Position numbers and translations under genes: made by a program. 64,000 nt of DNA from Actinomyces sp. AC-20-1. GTDB lineage: Bacteria > Actinomycetota > Actinomycetes > Actinomycetales > Actinomycetaceae. Shown in pieces: positions 26,048 through 37,935 of this stretch. The stretch's first letter is position 1; the number at the start of each line of letters is the position of its first letter. The notes beneath the pieces were generated by a model that worked only from the letters and a program-made list of their open reading frames with translations, had not been told where the DNA came from and ran no database searches. The stretch covers positions 184,318 to 248,317 of the forward strand of contig NZ_JACJVC010000002.1 of the NCBI RefSeq assembly GCF_023369555.1, read 5' to 3'.

Positions 26048-28084
26048 ATGACGGCGCTGCCGGTGCTCGGCGCCCTCGTGGGGGGCCTGCTCCTGCTGCT
26101 CGCCCCCGGCTGGCTCATCGCCCGCGCCGGCGGGCTGCGCGGCGTGCTCGCCGCCTCGGTGGCGACGGGCCTGTCCTGCGCGGTCGTCGGCGTGGCCGAG
26201 GTCCTGGCCTCCGCGGCGGGCCTGGCCTGGGGGAGGGCCGGATGGGTGGTCGTCGCCGCCCTCACCGCCCTCGTGGCCGGGACACTCCTCGGGGCCAGGC
26301 GCCTGCTGGGTCCGCACCGGGCTGGGACCGACCCGGCCGGGGGCCCGGTCCGCTCCGCCCCGGACCGGGCGGTGCTGCTGGCCGGCCTGGCGCTCGCCGT
26401 CGTCCTCGGCGCGGCCGGGCTGTGGTGGGGCACCGGGAGGCTCGGCACCCCGCCCCAGGCCTTCGACGCCGTCTTCCACCTCGCCGCCGTCCAGACGGTC
26501 CGTGAGGGCGGTGACGCCTCGAGCCTCGGTGGCCTCGCCGACCTCTACCAGGGGCGCCGCGTCTACTACCCGACGGTTGTCCACGGCGTCGCCGCGCTGC
26601 TGCCGGGCACCGCCTCACTGGCCTGCAACGTGCTCGTCATCGTCATCGGCGCCCTCTGCTGGCCGCTGGGGGTCATGGGGCTCATCGACGCCACCGCCTG
26701 CGTCGCCCCGGTCGGGGCGGCGCAGGCCGGCCGGGACCCGGAGGCCCCGGGAATGCCCGGGGACGGGCGCGCCGGACGGGTGAGCGCCCTCACCCTGGTG
26801 GCCGGAGCCCTGGCCGCCGCTGCGACGAGCGCCCTCGCCGTCACGCTCACGACGCTCGCCGTGTGGCCCTACGCCCTGTCCCTCGTCTGCCTGCCGGGCG
26901 TCCTCGCCCTCGCCCACACGCTCACCCGCACCCGGCGGTGGCGCCCCCGGCTGCTCACCGCCCTGCTCGCCCTCGCCGCCGCCGGTGGAGCGGTCCTCGC
27001 GCACGGCGGCGCCGTCTTCAACCTCCTCGTGCTCCTGGCCCCTCTCGGGCTCTCCGTGCTGGCCCGGGCCCTGCGCGCCGGCGGCAGGCGACGACGGCGG
27101 GTCCTGGTCGCTCTCCTCCTCGTGCTCGTGGCCGGGGGTGCCGGCGCCTGGGTGATGCGCGCGGCCCTCGCCTCCGTCCTCGGCTACGAGCGCGACGACG
27201 GCAGCGCGCTGGCGGCCCTCGCCCAGTCGCTCATGGACACGCCCCAGTACGGGCCCCTCACCTGGCACGGCCTGCCCGTCGGGATCGGCCTGCTCGCCCT
27301 GGCCGCCGTCGCGGTGCGGCACGGGGGGCGGGACATGCGCCTGCACCTGGTCACCTGGGCCCTCACGCTGGGGCTCGTGGTGCTCACCGGCGGGCCCCAG
27401 TGGCCCGGAAGAGCGCTGGGCGCCCTGTGGTACCTGCAGAAGGCCCGGGTGCAGCCCCTGGCCGTCATCGCCCTGCTCGTCCTCGCCGGCCACGGCCTGC
27501 ACCTGCTGCTGGCGAGCCGGTGCTCCCAGGACGGCCCGCGTGGCCGCCGTCGTGCCACGGCTCTCGTCGGGGCGGCGGCCGTCATGGCCCTGCTGGCCGT
27601 GCCCCTGCACGCCCGGCTGGCCGCCAGCACCCACGACGCCGAGCGCATCGCCTACGGCACCCTCGTCACCGAGGCCGAGCTCACCGCCCAGGGCGAGCTC
27701 GCCGGGCTCCTGCCGCCCGGGGCCGTCGTCGTCGCCGCGCCCTCCCTCGGGGGCACGTACCTGTGGACCGAGCACGGGGTCGCCGTCGTCTACCCGACCC
27801 GGGTCCAGCCCGCCGCGGGCAGCCCCGAGCGCGGGCTCGCCGACGCTCCCACCGTCCTCGAGCCGGGCAGTGAGGCCTGCGCCCTGCTCACCCGCCTCGG
27901 CGCCTCGTACTACATGTCCGTTGACCGGGACCCCTCCGGGCTCGAGCACGGCAGCGCGCCTCCGCGCTGGGACGCGGGACTGGCGGTCTGGCCCACGGGC
28001 GGCATGGCTCTCCTCGGTCATGTCGAGACGCCTACGGGCTCGGTGTCGATGTGGCGCTGCACAGCCTGCGGTGATGCCCCCTGA
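26048..28084 (+). CDS. Large membrane protein, GT-C-like (DUF6541 type)
   Basis: A 678-residue polytopic protein, about 14 membrane segments, with a Gly/Pro/Ala-rich cytoplasmic loop around residues 215-245 and a C-terminal extracytoplasmic region ending in WRCTACGDAP. It contains FDAVFHLAAVQTVREGGDASSL and YYPTVVHGVAALL, comparable to FHHNLAWTITQTGNASLL and YYPLVWHAMVALA in the 20150 protein, so the two are paralogues. It follows the dehydrogenase gene by 69 bases. The GC content of its codons looks higher than that of the neighbouring paralogue at 28168. Activity is unproven. Confidence 0.72.
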   Translation: MTALPVLGALVGGLLLLLAPGWLIARAGGLRGVLAASVATGLSCAVVGVAEVLASAAGLAWGRAGWVVVAALTALVAGTLLGARRLLGPHRAGTDPAGGPVRSAPDRAVLLAGLALAVVLGAAGLWWGTGRLGTPPQAFDAVFHLAAVQTVREGGDASSLGGLADLYQGRRVYYPTVVHGVAALLPGTASLACNVLVIVIGALCWPLGVMGLIDATACVAPVGAAQAGRDPEAPGMPGDGRAGRVSALTLVAGALAAAATSALAVTLTTLAVWPYALSLVCLPGVLALAHTLTRTRRWRPRLLTALLALAAAGGAVLAHGGAVFNLLVLLAPLGLSVLARALRAGGRRRRRVLVALLLVLVAGGAGAWVMRAALASVLGYERDDGSALAALAQSLMDTPQYGPLTWHGLPVGIGLLALAAVAVRHGGRDMRLHLVTWALTLGLVVLTGGPQWPGRALGALWYLQKARVQPLAVIALLVLAGHGLHLLLASRCSQDGPRGRRRATALVGAAAVMALLAVPLHARLAASTHDAERIAYGTLVTEAELTAQGELAGLLPPGAVVVAAPSLGGTYLWTEHGVAVVYPTRVQPAAGSPERGLADAPTVLEPGSEACALLTRLGASYYMSVDRDPSGLEHGSAPPRWDAGLAVWPTGGMALLGHVETPTGSVSMWRCTACGDAP

Positions 28085-28092
28085 CCGGGGTC

Positions 28093-28118
28093 TTGACGTA
28101 CTACATCCTGCGTACAGT
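28093..28118 (+). promoter_or_regulatory. Candidate promoter upstream of the 28168 gene
   Basis: TTGACG at 28093-28098 and TACAGT at 28113-28118, with TGCG just before the latter. The 14-base spacing is short for a -35/-10 pair, so the -10 may act alone. Confidence 0.35.
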
Positions 28119-28167
28119 GTGACCACGGCCCCGGACGTCGGCTCGCACTGGGGACAGGAAGGACGAG

Positions 28168-30045
28168 ATGCACACTCTGCTCGTGCTGCTGGCTCTCGCG
28201 CTCGCGATCGCCCTGGTGCTCTACGCGCCGGGCATGGCCATCCTGTGGGCGCTCAGACTCGCCCCCGTCGTCGTCATCGCAGCCGCTCCCGCTGTGAGCG
28301 TGGCTCTCGTCACAGCGGCCACCACCCTCGGCCCGCTCACCGGGCTCAGGTGGACACCCGTGACGGGCACCGTGGTCCTCGTGGTGGCAACGGCGCTTGG
28401 TGCCGCCGTCGGTCTTCTGCGTCGCAGGCACCAGTCGCCGCCTCACGCCCCAGGGGCGGGTCTGCTGCCCGAGGTTCTTGGGACCGCTCTCGTGTCAGCG
28501 CCAGCGACCGTCGTCGTCATCGGGATCATGGCCAGTGGCATGGGGAGATTCGGTTCCATCCTGCAGAACCACGACGCGCTGCTCCACCTCAACCTCATCA
28601 GCGAGATCGCCGAGTCCGGCAACGGCTCCCTGCTGGGAGCCTCCACCCCCATCAACGACGGCGCCTTCTACCCGTCGACTTTCCACGCTGTCGCGGTGCT
28701 CCTCACCCCTGTCGTGTCCGTTCCCACCGCCTTCAACGCCGTGTCCGCCTGCGTCGTCGCTGTCCTCGCCCCCGTCGGCGTGGCTGCCCTCGTGCGCGTG
28801 TGCGGAGGGCGCCTCTGGACGGCGGGTGTTGGTGCCGCTCTGGCCTGCTGCACCATGTGGTTCCCCTACTACCTCATGTTCTTCCACGCCCAGGTGCCGG
28901 CGGGGCTCGCCATCGCGCTCATCCCCGGAGCCCTCGTCCCACTGGTGCACCGTTTGTCCGAGAACCGCCTGTGGGCGGCGCTGGCATGGGCCGTGATCAC
29001 CGCCGCGGCCGTCGGGTGCGCCCACCCCGGAGGCGGCCAGTGGGTCCTCAACGCCTCCTGCCTGCTCCTGGCCACCGCCGGGGCGCGTGGGATCGCACGC
29101 GGTGCGCACTGGCCGGCCCGCATGCTGCTCCTCGCCGGCTGCCTCGCCGTGCTCGTCGCACAGACCACTACGCCGCTGCTTCGGCTCATGTCGGCGTACA
29201 CGGGGGAGAAGCACGGTCTGCGCACACGCCTGGAGCAGGTTCTCCTCCTCGCCCCGAGGGAGGGCGGTACCTGGCTCTACCTGCCCCTTGCTCTCCTGGC
29301 CCTCGCCGGCCTCGTGCTCCTGCTGCGCCAGGGGAGGCCCGAGCTCCCCATCCTGTGGGCGACCGGGGCCTCGCTCGTCATGCTCACCCTGGTCAAGGGG
29401 ACGTCCTGGGGAGCCCTCACCGGAGCATGGTGGGGCGACTACGGCCGCTACCTCGCCGTCCTCGCCGTGCTCGCAGCGGCCCTCGCGGCTCTCTCCATCC
29501 AGACTGTTGTGGAGACCCTGCTGGCAGGACGCCGATGGCGTGCCGTGGTGGGAGTGCTCGTCGTCGTCGCGGCCGTGTGGTGGAACGCGTACCTTGGCGG
29601 CTGGAACCGGATCTGGGTCATGCACGGCTACGACTACTACTCCCTCCTCCACCACGCGTGGCTCAACCCCGAAGAGCAGCTGGCTCTCGAGACTCATACC
29701 GATCTCTTCGGCGGCACGGTGGTCTATGGGGCCCCGGAGAGCGGTGCTGGCCTCATCCCGGTTCTGACCCAGGGCGACGCCGTCCACCGGCACGCCAGCA
29801 TCGAGTCGGCTTCGGACGATTGGTACATCGCCTACCACTTCAACGAGCTCGACACCGATCCCCGCGTGTGCGAGATCATCCGCACCAAGGGCGGAGTCCC
29901 AGTGCTGTACGCCGACAGCAGTGACAACGATGAGGACCTCGAGGTCTTCTACCCGGGCTACGTCGGCATCGACACCTCCACAGGCTTCGAGCTGTTGGCG
30001 GAGCTCGGGACCACTTCCGTCTTCCGCATCACGGCCTGTGACTGA
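28168..30045 (+). CDS. Large membrane protein, GT-C-like (DUF6541 type)
   Basis: A 625-residue polytopic protein, third of its type. It shows LQNHDALLHLNLISEIAESGNGSLL and FYPSTFHAVAVLLTPV, aligning with the paralogues' first extracytoplasmic region, and the C-terminal GIDTSTGFELLAE...TSVFRITACD. The ATG has GGAAGGA about 5 bases upstream. Its codons look less GC-biased than those of the 26048 paralogue, which hints at a different history (qualitative). A catalytic role as GT-C transferase or polymerase is inferred. Confidence 0.75.
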   Translation: MHTLLVLLALALAIALVLYAPGMAILWALRLAPVVVIAAAPAVSVALVTAATTLGPLTGLRWTPVTGTVVLVVATALGAAVGLLRRRHQSPPHAPGAGLLPEVLGTALVSAPATVVVIGIMASGMGRFGSILQNHDALLHLNLISEIAESGNGSLLGASTPINDGAFYPSTFHAVAVLLTPVVSVPTAFNAVSACVVAVLAPVGVAALVRVCGGRLWTAGVGAALACCTMWFPYYLMFFHAQVPAGLAIALIPGALVPLVHRLSENRLWAALAWAVITAAAVGCAHPGGGQWVLNASCLLLATAGARGIARGAHWPARMLLLAGCLAVLVAQTTTPLLRLMSAYTGEKHGLRTRLEQVLLLAPREGGTWLYLPLALLALAGLVLLLRQGRPELPILWATGASLVMLTLVKGTSWGALTGAWWGDYGRYLAVLAVLAAALAALSIQTVVETLLAGRRWRAVVGVLVVVAAVWWNAYLGGWNRIWVMHGYDYYSLLHHAWLNPEEQLALETHTDLFGGTVVYGAPESGAGLIPVLTQGDAVHRHASIESASDDWYIAYHFNELDTDPRVCEIIRTKGGVPVLYADSSDNDEDLEVFYPGYVGIDTSTGFELLAELGTTSVFRITACD

Positions 30046-30091
30046 GCGCGTTGGCCCGGATGCTCTGGACACAGAGCGCGAGACACCGCGT

Positions 30092-31330
<1,239 letters not shown>

Positions 31331-31370
31331 CTCGTGGGGACGGGCTGTCCCCTCCTTGTCGTGGGGGCAG

Positions 31371-31416
31371 CTGAGGCCTGGCACCCCAGGTAATTCTTGG
31401 GTGTGCCAGGCCTCAG
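31371..31416. terminator. Bidirectional terminator, glf / rmlB
   Basis: CTGAGGCCTGGCAC...CCCA (31371-31388) pairs with TGGG...GTGCCAGGCCTCAG (31398-31416): 14 + 4 bp with a small bulge and a 9-base loop between two convergent genes. Confidence 0.8.
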
Positions 31417-31441
31417 CTCGCGAGCAGAGGTAGATACCGTC

Positions 31442-32726
<1,285 letters not shown>

Positions 32727-35552
32727 ATGCCGGCATCCCGACTCGTCCGCCTCACCGCGGCAGCCTCCCTCGTGCTCGCGGGACTCGTGCCCGCCTCACT
32801 CGCCAGCGGTCCAGCCCTGGCGGCAAGCGCCGCGAACAGGATGACGACCGTCCAGGCCGAGGCCGCCTCCGCCGGCCCCGTCCAGGTCATCGAGCTCACG
32901 ACGGCCGCCGGCCAGGCCACCGAGGTCGCCGAGGCCGGCCTTGACGAGCAGGCGCAGCAGGACTCGCGGGTGCCCGCAGGCACGAGTGGTGGAACCGGCG
33001 TCGTCCCCGGCCTCGACGTCGCCCTGGCCGACGCCCTCGCCGCACTCACCGGCGCCATCGACCCCGAGGCCGACGCCACCCTGCTCACCGAGCCCCTCGA
33101 GGTCGCCGGATTCCTCGTCGCCGGCTTCACCTGGACCGGTGCAGCGGCTCTGCCTGAGGGCACGCAGATCTACCTGCGCGTGAGGGAGAACGGCGCGTGG
33201 ACCGACTGGTACCTCAACGAGCCCTCCGACGCCGGCCGCGACGACCTCGACCCCACGACCGCCACCTCCGGCACCGACGAGTTCGTCACCGGCGGCGCCG
33301 ACGCCATCCAGGCGGCCGTCATCGCCGGCCCCTCCGGCCTGCCCGCGGACCTCGCCCTGTCCCTGGTACCGGGCGAGCCCGTCGGCGAGGAGGTCCTCGA
33401 GCCCGGTGACATGACGGTCGTCGAGGCTGAGAGGACCGGTGTCGCCGAGGAGGAGGACCCGGCCCTCTCAGGCACACCCTCGCCGTCCACCGAGCCCGCT
33501 CAGCCGGAGCATGAGGCGCCAGTGCCCGCATCTCCCTCCGAGGCGGCTTCCACACGGAGCGGGACCCCCACGGCGTCCCCGGCTGGAACCTCCTCGGGCG
33601 CAGGTGTGAGCCCCGCGCTGCCCGCGCTCCTGGCCGCGGCCACCACCGCCAGCGGCCTGCCCGTGCCCGTCACCACCCGCGCCGAGTGGGGCGCCAACAC
33701 CGCCTACCTCGACTGGGACCCCACCTACGCCAGCGCCGGCCACGTCGTCGTCCACCACACCGCCGGGACCAACGACTACACCGAGGCCCAGGCGCCCGGC
33801 ATCGTGCGGGGCATCTACTACTACCACGCCAAGACCCTGGACTGGGGGGACATCGGCTACAACTTCCTCGTCGACAAGTACGGCAACGTCTACGAGGGCC
33901 GCTACGGCACGCTCAGCTCCGCCGCGGGCAAGATGGTCGTCGGCGGGCACGCCTACGGTGCCAACACCGGCACCATGGGCATCTCCATGATGGGCACCTA
34001 CACCTCGGTGAGCCCCTCCACCGCCCAGCTGCAGTCTGTCGGCAAGATCTCCGGCTGGTTCCTCGCCCGCGCCGGCGTCACCAGCGCCACGGACACCGCG
34101 CCCTTCACCATCAGGTCGACCGAGAAGTACCAGGCCGGGCAGGTCGTCACCCTGCCGCGCGTCCTCGCCCACCGCGACGTCGGCCACACCGCCTGCCCCG
34201 GCAACGTCGGCTACTCCCTCATGGGCACGATCCGCACCATCGCCCAGACCCAGATCGGTGCCGCGCCCGACCCTGCCCCAGCTGAGCCTGTCCCCACTCC
34301 TACGACAACCTGGCAGCGCTCCGGCTCCGGTTGGACGCTCCGGGGTGCGGGGGGCGCAATGCTCACCGGCTGGCAGGTGGTGGATGGGGCCTGGTACTAC
34401 CTCGGGACCGACGGCCTCATGCGCACCGGCTGGGTCCAGGACGGCGCCACCTGGTACTACCTGCGCCCCTCGGGGGCGATGGCCACCGGCTGGCTCCAGC
34501 AAGGGAGCACCTGGTACTACCTCGGCACCAACGGCGCCATGGCCACGGGCTGGGTGAGCACCGGTGGCACACGCTATTACCTGCGCCCCTCGGGGGCGAT
34601 GGCCACCGGCTGGGTCCGCGTCAGTAGTGCCTGGTACTACCTGCGTCCTTCCGGGGCGATGGCCACCGGCTGGCTCCAGCAAGGGAGCACCTGGTACTAC
34701 CTCGGCACCAACGGCGCCATGAGCACCGGCTGGGTGAAGGTCTCTGGGACCTGGTACTACCTCACCCCCTCTGGCGCCATGACCACGGGCTGGCAGAAGG
34801 TTGGTGCCTCCTGGTACTACCTGCGTCCTTCCGGGGCGATGGCGACCGGCTGGCTCCAGGACGGCGGCGCCTGGTACTACCTGGGTGCTGACGGCGCCAT
34901 GGTTACGGGAACCGTCAACACGGGAGGGTCATGGAGTGCCTTCAGCGCCTCCGGCGCATGGCAGGGCTACACCAGTGCCCCGACCACGACCTCCGCTTCG
35001 CGTCTCACACCGGTCCTCGCCGCCCCGACGACCGCCCGCAGCACGGTCATCAACACTATGGTGACCGCCTACCAGGGCACCGGTTCGGCCTATCCCACAG
35101 CGGCACTCGCCCGTGGTGGTGCGTCATCCCTGTGGTCCTTCTGCACCCTCCTCTACGACGAGGCGACCGCTGAGGGAGTCAGCCCCGAGCTCTTGTTCGC
35201 TCAGGTCATGACTGAGACCGGCTGGCTCCAGTTCGGCGGCGACGTCACGATCACCCAGTACAACTTCGGAGGCCTCGGCGCCACCGGCAACGGAAACCCG
35301 GGACTGAGCTTCACGGACGTGCGAACCGGCCTGCGGGCCCAGGTCCAGCACCTGCGGGCCTACGCGGACGCCTCCGTGACCGCCTCGAGCCTTACTCACG
35401 CCCTCGTCGACCCCCGCTTCGCCTACGTCCGCAAGGGCTCAGCGGTCTATGTCGAGCACCTCGGCATCCAGGAGAACCCGCTGAGGACTGGGTGGGCGTC
35501 CGCTGCGGGCTACGGCAGCACGCTCGTGTCCATCATGAGGCGCTACTTCTGA
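32727..35552 (+). CDS. Secreted amidase/glucosaminidase with choline-binding-type repeats
   Basis: A 941-residue autolysin-like protein. In order: signal peptide (1 to about 33), a threonine/alanine/proline-rich region, an N-acetylmuramoyl-L-alanine amidase domain (about 312-510) with probable zinc ligands H343, H482 and C490 (LAHRDVGHTACPG), about nine 20-residue repeats (550-729) plus degenerate ones at each end, and a C-terminal glucosaminidase-like domain (about 765-941; probable catalytic E830 in AQVMTETGW, followed by NFGGLGATG). The repeats follow GWxxxxxxWYYLxxxGAMxTGW, the form that binds choline on teichoic acids in pneumococcus. The lic-like operon at 51-58 kb supports a phosphocholine ligand. 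The protein would cut both stem peptide and glycan strands. Confidence 0.9.
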   Translation: MPASRLVRLTAAASLVLAGLVPASLASGPALAASAANRMTTVQAEAASAGPVQVIELTTAAGQATEVAEAGLDEQAQQDSRVPAGTSGGTGVVPGLDVALADALAALTGAIDPEADATLLTEPLEVAGFLVAGFTWTGAAALPEGTQIYLRVRENGAWTDWYLNEPSDAGRDDLDPTTATSGTDEFVTGGADAIQAAVIAGPSGLPADLALSLVPGEPVGEEVLEPGDMTVVEAERTGVAEEEDPALSGTPSPSTEPAQPEHEAPVPASPSEAASTRSGTPTASPAGTSSGAGVSPALPALLAAATTASGLPVPVTTRAEWGANTAYLDWDPTYASAGHVVVHHTAGTNDYTEAQAPGIVRGIYYYHAKTLDWGDIGYNFLVDKYGNVYEGRYGTLSSAAGKMVVGGHAYGANTGTMGISMMGTYTSVSPSTAQLQSVGKISGWFLARAGVTSATDTAPFTIRSTEKYQAGQVVTLPRVLAHRDVGHTACPGNVGYSLMGTIRTIAQTQIGAAPDPAPAEPVPTPTTTWQRSGSGWTLRGAGGAMLTGWQVVDGAWYYLGTDGLMRTGWVQDGATWYYLRPSGAMATGWLQQGSTWYYLGTNGAMATGWVSTGGTRYYLRPSGAMATGWVRVSSAWYYLRPSGAMATGWLQQGSTWYYLGTNGAMSTGWVKVSGTWYYLTPSGAMTTGWQKVGASWYYLRPSGAMATGWLQDGGAWYYLGADGAMVTGTVNTGGSWSAFSASGAWQGYTSAPTTTSASRLTPVLAAPTTARSTVINTMVTAYQGTGSAYPTAALARGGASSLWSFCTLLYDEATAEGVSPELLFAQVMTETGWLQFGGDVTITQYNFGGLGATGNGNPGLSFTDVRTGLRAQVQHLRAYADASVTASSLTHALVDPRFAYVRKGSAVYVEHLGIQENPLRTGWASAAGYGSTLVSIMRRYF
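34374..34913 (+). repeat. Nine tandem 60-bp choline-binding-type repeats
   Basis: Each 60-base unit encodes one repeat of the type xxxxxxWYYLxxxGAMxTGW, starting at residue 550; partial units flank both ends. Bases 34473-34541 are identical to 34653-34721 (69 bp at an offset of 180), so a three-unit block was probably duplicated recently or homogenised. Confidence 0.9.
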
Positions 35553-35644
35553 CCCAGCTCGGTCGAGGAGGCCGTGCGCCGCAGGCCCGGTTGTGCCGCG
35601 GTGGTCTCCGTCCCACGCACCGATTCCCGGCAGGGAGCGCCTTG

Positions 35645-36859
35645 TCAGAGTCCGGGGAACTCCAGGACCGGGTCAACATGGACCGCCCCCACCGACCGGT
35701 GCGAGGCCTGCACCTCGAAGGCACCTGCCTCACGCACACGGTGGATCTCTGCAAGGTTGCCGTCCAGAATCGCCACTGACACCCGGTACTCGCCCGCCCC
35801 CAGACGCAGGTCGGGCAGACGGAACTCGAAGGCCCCCGTCCCGCCGAGCACAGGGGGTTCCTGCTGCATCATCGTCGTGTCGGTGCCCAGCACTGCCCCT
35901 CCCAGCGGCGTCGAGATTGTCAGGGACATGCCCCAGCCCGCCAGCGGCGGGTCCGCAGAGATCGTGCCGGCCACGATGAGGTCGTCACCCGGTCTCAGAA
36001 CCGGCTGCCCGCCTCCCGCCTCGACACCGTTGACGAGGACCGAGGTGATGAGCTGCTCCGCGGGCTTGAGGATGACGGGCTCGCCCCGACGCTCCGCCTG
36101 CGCGGCCTCTTCCGCCTCCATGACGATCTCGTAGTTGTGCCGCAAGCGCCCCAGTACGTCGCTCGTCGAGCCGTCAGCGACGACGCGACCACGGTCGAGC
36201 ATGACCGCCCGGTCACACACCTCATTGACCTGGGCCGCCGAGTGCGAGACGAGAACGATCGTGCGCCCCTCCGCCTGGAACTCGTGGATCTTGTCCATGC
36301 ACTTGCGCTGAAAAGGCTCGTCCCCGACCGCCATGACCTCATCGACCAGGAGGATGTCCGGGTCCACGTGCACCGCCACGGCGAAGGCCAGACGTACGTA
36401 CATTCCCGAGGAGTAGAACTTCACCTGCGTGTCGATGAAGTCCTCGATGCCGGAGAAGGCGACGATCTCATCGAAGTGGTGCTGCGTCTCCAGGTCTGAC
36501 AGCCCGAGGATCGCCGCGTTAAGGTAGACGTTCTCCCGGCCCGTCAGGTCCGGGTGGAAGCCTGCGCCGAGCTCCAGGAGCGCGGCTAGCCTGCCTCGCA
36601 GCAGCACCTCGCCCCGGTCCGCCGCGAGAATGCCCCCGATGACCTTGAGCAGGGTCGATTTGCCGGAGCCGTTGGCCCCCACGAGACCGATCGTCTCGCC
36701 CGCGCGGATGCTGAGACTGACATCGCGCAGTGCCCAGAAGTCCTCCCGGTGAGCGCGGGAGGCCCGGGCGTTGACGAGACGCTCCTTGAGCGACTTGTCC
36801 TTGTGGACGACGAAGCGCTTGGACACGTCACGGATCTGGATGACATCGGTCATGCTCAC
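35645..36859 (-). CDS. ABC transporter ATP-binding protein, Wzt/TagH-like
   Basis: A 404-residue ATPase of a polysaccharide ABC exporter. Walker A is GANGSGKST, the Q-loop and signature region includes YSSGMYVRLAFAVAV, Walker B is DILLVDEVMAVGD, and the H-loop is LVSHS. After the nucleotide-binding domain (about 1-250), a further domain (about 260-404) resembles the Wzt C-terminal glycan-binding domain, which reads the end of a polymer before export. It starts at GTG 36859, overlapping the permease stop by 4 bases; ATG 36853 is the alternative. The partner permease is at 36856-37761. Confidence 0.92.
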   Translation of the reverse strand: MSMTDVIQIRDVSKRFVVHKDKSLKERLVNARASRAHREDFWALRDVSLSIRAGETIGLVGANGSGKSTLLKVIGGILAADRGEVLLRGRLAALLELGAGFHPDLTGRENVYLNAAILGLSDLETQHHFDEIVAFSGIEDFIDTQVKFYSSGMYVRLAFAVAVHVDPDILLVDEVMAVGDEPFQRKCMDKIHEFQAEGRTIVLVSHSAAQVNEVCDRAVMLDRGRVVADGSTSDVLGRLRHNYEIVMEAEEAAQAERRGEPVILKPAEQLITSVLVNGVEAGGGQPVLRPGDDLIVAGTISADPPLAGWGMSLTISTPLGGAVLGTDTTMMQQEPPVLGGTGAFEFRLPDLRLGAGEYRVSVAILDGNLAEIHRVREAGAFEVQASHRSVGAVHVDPVLEFPGL

Positions 36860-37761
36860 AGCTCCTGGGCGAAGTTGCGCTGAAGGACGGCGAAGACCCG
36901 TTGAGCCAGGGCCAGCAGGACCAGGCCGACGGCGAGGGACACCAGCAGGCGCGCACCCAGGTGGGGCGCTGTCTCAAGCCCCGCTCCCGCCGCCCACATC
37001 GTGCGTTGGAAACCCATGATCGCCAGGGTGACCGGGTTGGCGAGGTAGAGCTCCTGCACCAGGGGCAGGCGGGACGTGATGGACGTGACCATGGTCCACG
37101 AGTACACGATCGGTGAGGCCCACATACCCACCAGCAGCACCACCTCGATGAGGTACTGGATGTCACGCAGGTACACGTTGGTCGCTGCGAGCACCAGGCC
37201 GATGGCCGTGCCCCACGTGACCAGGACGAGCAGCCCCAGCGGAAGGTACAGCAGGGAGACGCCCACTGCCGGCGGGTCGATCAGGAGCGTGGCCGCGAGC
37301 AGCACGAGGAACTGCGTCGAGAAGTTGAACAGGGCTGCTCCGACTGACGACAGGGGGAATATCTCACGCGGCAGCTGGATCTTCTTGATGATGCCCGAGT
37401 TGCCGACCACCGAGCCCGTCGACGTCGACAGGATGTCGCTGAAGAGCTGCCAGGCGGTCAGGCCCGTGAACACATAGATCGCGAAGCTGGGGATCGCCCT
37501 CTCGGCACCCATCACCTTGCCGATGACGAGCACGTAGATCAGCAGGCTCACAAGCGGCTTGATGAGGCTCCAGACGATGCCGAGGGCCGAGTCCTTGTAA
37601 CGGGCGCGGATCTCTCGGCGCGTGAGCCGGGACAACAGGTCGCGTCGTCCCCAGATGTCGAGCAGGGAGGCCCTTGTACCTGTGAGTAGACCGACTCGCG
37701 GCGCCGCAGGACGAAACGGCTCCTGCGCGAGGCGTGACTCGCGATCGAGAGCAGCGGACAC
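36856..37761 (-). CDS. ABC-2 polysaccharide export permease, Wzm-like
   Basis: A 301-residue permease with six membrane segments after a cytoplasmic N-terminus (LLSRLTRREIRARYKDSALG, the typical entry of this family, then WSLIKPLVSLLIYVLVIG). Its partner is the Wzt-like ATPase directly downstream. GTG 37761 has GGAAGGA about 8 bases upstream. Together they would export a complete polymer, in contrast to the two Wzx flippases, so at least one glycan in this locus may use the ABC route. A TATGGT (minus strand, 37902-37897) is a candidate -10 with a 130-base leader. Confidence 0.92.
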   Translation of the reverse strand: MSAALDRESRLAQEPFRPAAPRVGLLTGTRASLLDIWGRRDLLSRLTRREIRARYKDSALGIVWSLIKPLVSLLIYVLVIGKVMGAERAIPSFAIYVFTGLTAWQLFSDILSTSTGSVVGNSGIIKKIQLPREIFPLSSVGAALFNFSTQFLVLLAATLLIDPPAVGVSLLYLPLGLLVLVTWGTAIGLVLAATNVYLRDIQYLIEVVLLVGMWASPIVYSWTMVTSITSRLPLVQELYLANPVTLAIMGFQRTMWAAGAGLETAPHLGARLLVSLAVGLVLLALAQRVFAVLQRNFAQEL

Positions 37762-37896
37762 GTGGTTCCTTCCGGACGCGGGGGAGGCGGTGCGAGCAGG
37801 GCCATCGCAACCCGGCCACTGTACCCAAGAGGAGGCCGACGACGCTGGGGGCGGTTGCGCCAACGTGCTCCCACTGGGGCTCCACAGGGTGTGGTT

Positions 37897-37902
37897 ACCA
37901 TA
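37897..37902 (-). promoter_or_regulatory. Candidate -10 of the ABC exporter operon
   Basis: TATGGT on the minus strand, about 140 bases before the permease start. On the plus strand the overlapping TACCAT (37896-37901) could serve the divergent gene. Confidence 0.35.
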
Positions 37903-37935
37903 GGCGGGTCGCTCTCGGAAAGGTACTCGACGTCT

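Noticed and set aside
26615..28126. Minus-strand frame antisense to the 26048 membrane protein
   Set aside because: Glu/Gly/Arg-rich low-complexity translation, no domain, opposite a real paralogue family.
34314..34973. CRISPR array or satellite DNA
   Set aside because: The 60-bp units are contiguous, have no unique spacers, stay in one reading frame and encode choline-binding-type repeats.
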